The position numbers and the translations under genes are program-made. Shown here in pieces: positions 61,915 through 64,000 of a stretch of DNA of 64,000 nucleotides; the stretch's first letter is position 1, and every line of letters begins with the position of its first letter. The DNA comes from Flavobacterium sp. WV_118_3 (GTDB taxonomy: Bacteria > Bacteroidota > Bacteroidia > Flavobacteriales > Flavobacteriaceae), in NCBI RefSeq assembly GCF_039778605.1, contig NZ_CP156060.1, forward strand, positions 1,674,001-1,738,000, written 5' to 3'. The notes under the pieces were generated by a model, which was given only the letters and a program-made list of their open reading frames with translations, was not told the DNA's origin and ran no database searches.

Positions 61915-61947
61915 AAAAGACATTGGGTTTTACACTCGATGTCTTTT
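61915..61947 (+). terminator. Terminator of the dioxygenase gene
   Basis: AAAAGACAT (61915-61923) pairs with ATGTCTTTT (61939-61947), extended by TG/CG pairs; a short T-run follows. Confidence 0.65.
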
Positions 61948-61997
61948 ATCTTTTACAACCTTTTGAAAGGCAATAATACATCGACTGATTTAGCACT

Positions 61998-62348
61998 ATG
62001 GCAAAGAAAATAAGCAGTTTGGAAGATTTGGGTGGATTCGTTTTTTCCACCAATAAAGATTTTGAATTTAATACCGAGTCCGAACAGGAAGAAACCCTAT
62101 CTGCCGGTCAGCAAAAACTGGAAGCCCATCTCGACAAAAAGAACCGGGGCGGAAAAGTGGCAACCATCATCAAAGGGTTTGTTGGTAATGACGACGACCT
62201 GAAGGCACTTGCCAAACAACTCAAAACGCTTTGCGGTGTGGGTGGCTCCGCAAAAGATGGTGAAATTATCATCCAGGGGAATTTCCGTGACAAAATTATG
62301 GATTTCCTGACTAAAGAAGGCTATAAAATAAAACGCGTAGGCGGATAA
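61998..62348 (+). CDS. SUI1/YciH-type translation initiation factor
   Basis: 116 residues. The C-terminal part (GGKVATIIKGFVGNDDDLKA, LKTLCGVGGSAKDGEIIIQG, RDKIMDFLTKEGYKIKRVGG) is the eIF1/SUI1 domain, as in bacterial YciH. It may tune start-codon fidelity. It leads a tight run with the nucleoside phosphorylase (15-base gap) and DinB. Confidence 0.92.
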   Translation: MAKKISSLEDLGGFVFSTNKDFEFNTESEQEETLSAGQQKLEAHLDKKNRGGKVATIIKGFVGNDDDLKALAKQLKTLCGVGGSAKDGEIIIQGNFRDKIMDFLTKEGYKIKRVGG

Positions 62349-62363
62349 TAAAATACATATATA

Positions 62364-63236
62364 ATGACAGCAATTAAATCATCTGAATTAATTTTAAATC
62401 CCGACGGTAGTGTGTACCACTTAAATCTGAAACCGGAAAACATCGCTACCGATATCATTTTTGTAGGCGATCAAAACCGGGTTTCAAAAATCACCAAACA
62501 CTTTGATACCGTTGAATTTTCGACACAAAAGCGTGAATTTAAAACCGAAACCGGTACCTATAAAGGTAAACGCCTTACGGTTATGTCTACCGGAATCGGC
62601 CCTGACAATATTGATATCGTAATGAACGAACTGGATGCGTTGGTTAATATCGACCTCAACACCCGTATGATCAAACCGGTGCTTACTTCCTTAAACATTG
62701 TACGTATCGGAACATCGGGCTCTTTACAATCCGATATTCCGGTTGACAGCTTTGTAATGTCCGAATACGGCTTAGGACTGGACAATATGCTCCGCTCCTA
62801 TATTATCGATTCGATTTCCGAAACAGCTATTGAAGATGCTTTTATAGCGCATACCGATTGGGACATGCGCAAGGGTAAACCGTATGTCATCAAAGGCAGT
62901 GAAAAACTGGCTCAGAAAATCGAAAGTACCGAAATTCATAAAGGATTTACCGGTACCGCAGGTGGTTTTTACGGTCCACAGGGACGCGTATTGCGCCTTC
63001 CGATTCAGGACGAAGCACTAAACGCCAAAATGGACAGTTTTAACTATAACGGTACGCGAATGACCAATCTGGAAATGGAAACCGGCGCTATATATGGACT
63101 TTCCCGTTTATTGGGTCACGAGGCCTTATCCCTTAACGCAATCATTGCCAATCGTGCCGATGGTACTTTTAGCGAAGATCCGTATAAAGCAGTCGATGCG
63201 TTGATTTTATATACTTTAAATAAACTCGCAGAATAA
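62364..63236 (+). CDS. Nucleoside phosphorylase (uridine/purine phosphorylase family)
   Basis: 290 residues. Phosphate-site and family blocks visible: IFVGDQNRVSKI near the start, MSTGIGPDNIDIVMNELDAL (in the position of STGIGxPS), IVRIGTSGSLQSDIPVDSFV and TNLEMETGAIYGLSRLLGHE, holding the ribose-binding MExxxI-type motif. It cleaves a nucleoside with phosphate for salvage. Base specificity cannot be read. Confidence 0.9.
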   Translation: MTAIKSSELILNPDGSVYHLNLKPENIATDIIFVGDQNRVSKITKHFDTVEFSTQKREFKTETGTYKGKRLTVMSTGIGPDNIDIVMNELDALVNIDLNTRMIKPVLTSLNIVRIGTSGSLQSDIPVDSFVMSEYGLGLDNMLRSYIIDSISETAIEDAFIAHTDWDMRKGKPYVIKGSEKLAQKIESTEIHKGFTGTAGGFYGPQGRVLRLPIQDEALNAKMDSFNYNGTRMTNLEMETGAIYGLSRLLGHEALSLNAIIANRADGTFSEDPYKAVDALILYTLNKLAE

Positions 63237-63238
63237 AA

Positions 63239-63682
63239 ATGTATACGCTGGCTTCGCAACTTATCGCAGAAATCACGGCTTTTGAACGTCAGTTTCACGA
63301 GGGACATATCTCCGGTTTTGAAGTAAAATCAGCGGAGTCCATTTGGTCTAAAAAAGAGCTACTGGGTCACTTGATCGATTCAGCACGTTATAATCTGGAA
63401 CGTTTTACGGAAATTCAGTACGCTGAAAGTCCGTATTCGGTTCGTCCGTATAATCAAAATGAACAGGTTAAAGCCAATCAGTACCAGCAGCGCGAAAGCA
63501 CTGAGCTTTTGTTACTATGGCTGACCTTAAACCGACAGATTGCTTTTGTCATGCAATGTCAGACAGCAGAAACCTTAGCGTTATCCTTGCTTTTACCAGA
63601 TAAAACGACCTCGGATTTACGCTTTTTAATGACCGATTATATTCATCATTTGCAACATCACTTAATCGAAATCAGAAAATGA
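63239..63682 (+). CDS. DinB-family protein
   Basis: 147 residues, four-helix bundle. The metal-binding His triad is plausible: H44 in KKELLGHLIDSARYNLERF and the DYIHHLQHHL cluster (H136/H140). Typical DinB-like proteins are metal-dependent thiol-transferase-like or of unknown role. It begins 2 bases after the phosphorylase stop, and its stop overlaps the next ATG (ATGA). Confidence 0.85.
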   Translation: MYTLASQLIAEITAFERQFHEGHISGFEVKSAESIWSKKELLGHLIDSARYNLERFTEIQYAESPYSVRPYNQNEQVKANQYQQRESTELLLLWLTLNRQIAFVMQCQTAETLALSLLLPDKTTSDLRFLMTDYIHHLQHHLIEIRK

Positions 63683-64000
63683 AACCCATTATCACCACCG
63701 ACAGACTGATCATCCGGGAATTACAGCCCGATGATGCCGCAGGTATTTTCCGATTGGATTCCAATCCTGCTGTTCATGAATACCTGGGAAAATCGCCTAT
63801 CACAACCTTAGAAGAGGCACAAAATGCCATTTCCTTTATTCGAAAACAATATGAAACGAATGGTATTGGGCGTTGGGCGATGGTATTAAAGGATTCGAAT
63901 GAGTTTATCGGTTGGACCGGTCTTAAATTGATCAACACAGAAGAAGTGAATGGTCACCGGAATTTTTACGATCTTGGTTACCGATTGGTTCAGGAGCATT
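63679..64000 (+). CDS. GNAT-family acetyltransferase (RimJ/RimL-like), truncated by the window edge
   Basis: ATG at 63679 overlaps the DinB stop by 4 bases. The 107 residues present start MKPIITTDRLIIRELQPDDA and include FRLDSNPAVHEYLGK, IGRWAMVLKDSNEFIGWTGL and FYDLGYRL, as in ribosomal-protein-type (RimJ/RimL) acetyltransferases. The acetyl-CoA motif should lie beyond the window. Confidence 0.85.
   Translation, partial: MKPIITTDRLIIRELQPDDAAGIFRLDSNPAVHEYLGKSPITTLEEAQNAISFIRKQYETNGIGRWAMVLKDSNEFIGWTGLKLINTEEVNGHRNFYDLGYRLVQEH

Noticed and set aside
1..64000. Search for tRNA, rRNA, insertion sequences and prophage genes
   Set aside because: None could be recognised by eye; a tRNAscan or IS search would be needed to exclude small or degenerate copies.

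Overview
The window looks like chromosomal DNA of a Bacteroidota bacterium, most likely Flavobacteriaceae (Flavobacterium-like). It is AT-rich. Promoter-like sites follow the Bacteroidota TTTG / TAnnTTTG pattern, Shine-Dalgarno sequences are weak, and many gene families are typical of the group: a 7TM-AraC regulator, LytTR response regulators, a short ketol-acid reductoisomerase, fused E1 alpha/beta, and SUI1/YciH. I saw no rRNA, tRNA, CRISPR array, transposase or integrase. This identification is inference from gene content.

Layout. 1-4958 (minus): a partial hypothetical gene, a serine hydrolase with a 7TM-AraC regulator, a DUF1622 protein and a Vsr/DUF559-like nuclease. 5107-9821 (minus): hybrid kinase, response regulator, HEAT protein and glycosyltransferase in one operon. 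10024-12994 (plus): a hypothetical gene, a TPR histidine kinase and a LytTR regulator. 13343-18042 (plus): a lanthipeptide-like cassette, made of a 452-residue Cys/Thr-rich repeat protein, an internal attenuator hairpin, an APH-fold kinase, a HopA1-family protein and a LanC cyclase. 18129-25672 (minus): ilvE-ilvD-ilvB-ilvN-ilvC-ilvA behind two tandem leader-peptide/terminator units. 25857-29857 (plus): catalase-like protein, LodA-like quinoprotein oxidase and LodB-like flavoprotein. 29937-36691: BI-1 protein, DNA glycosylase, a NarL-type two-component operon, a propeller-PLC protein and a ClbS protein.

36804-42568 (minus) is an RND efflux operon whose pump carries an EF-hand loop, divergent from a LytS/LytTR pair. 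44717-48829 is a 1370-residue DyP-peroxidase/glycyl-radical-enzyme fusion, followed by a Crp/Fnr regulator. 49766-54828 is an MFS plus redox operon (LLM flavoprotein, Old Yellow Enzyme, aldo-keto reductase, DJ-1-like). 54941-56096 is a HipA_2/DUF3037 pair and 56099-56428 an SMR transporter. 56429-57184 holds a candidate structured RNA and a long inverted repeat. 57185-64000 is mostly housekeeping: GNAT, fused E1, a 2OG-Fe(II) oxygenase, SUI1, nucleoside phosphorylase, DinB and a cut-off GNAT.

The most notable items are (1) the split kinase/HopA1/LanC system with its large multi-repeat substrate, (2) the DyP-GRE fusion, (3) the serial attenuators of the ilv operon, (4) the EF-hand insertion in the RND pump and (5) the structured RNA candidate near 56.6-56.8 kb. 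All function calls rest on motif reading alone; no database search was possible.
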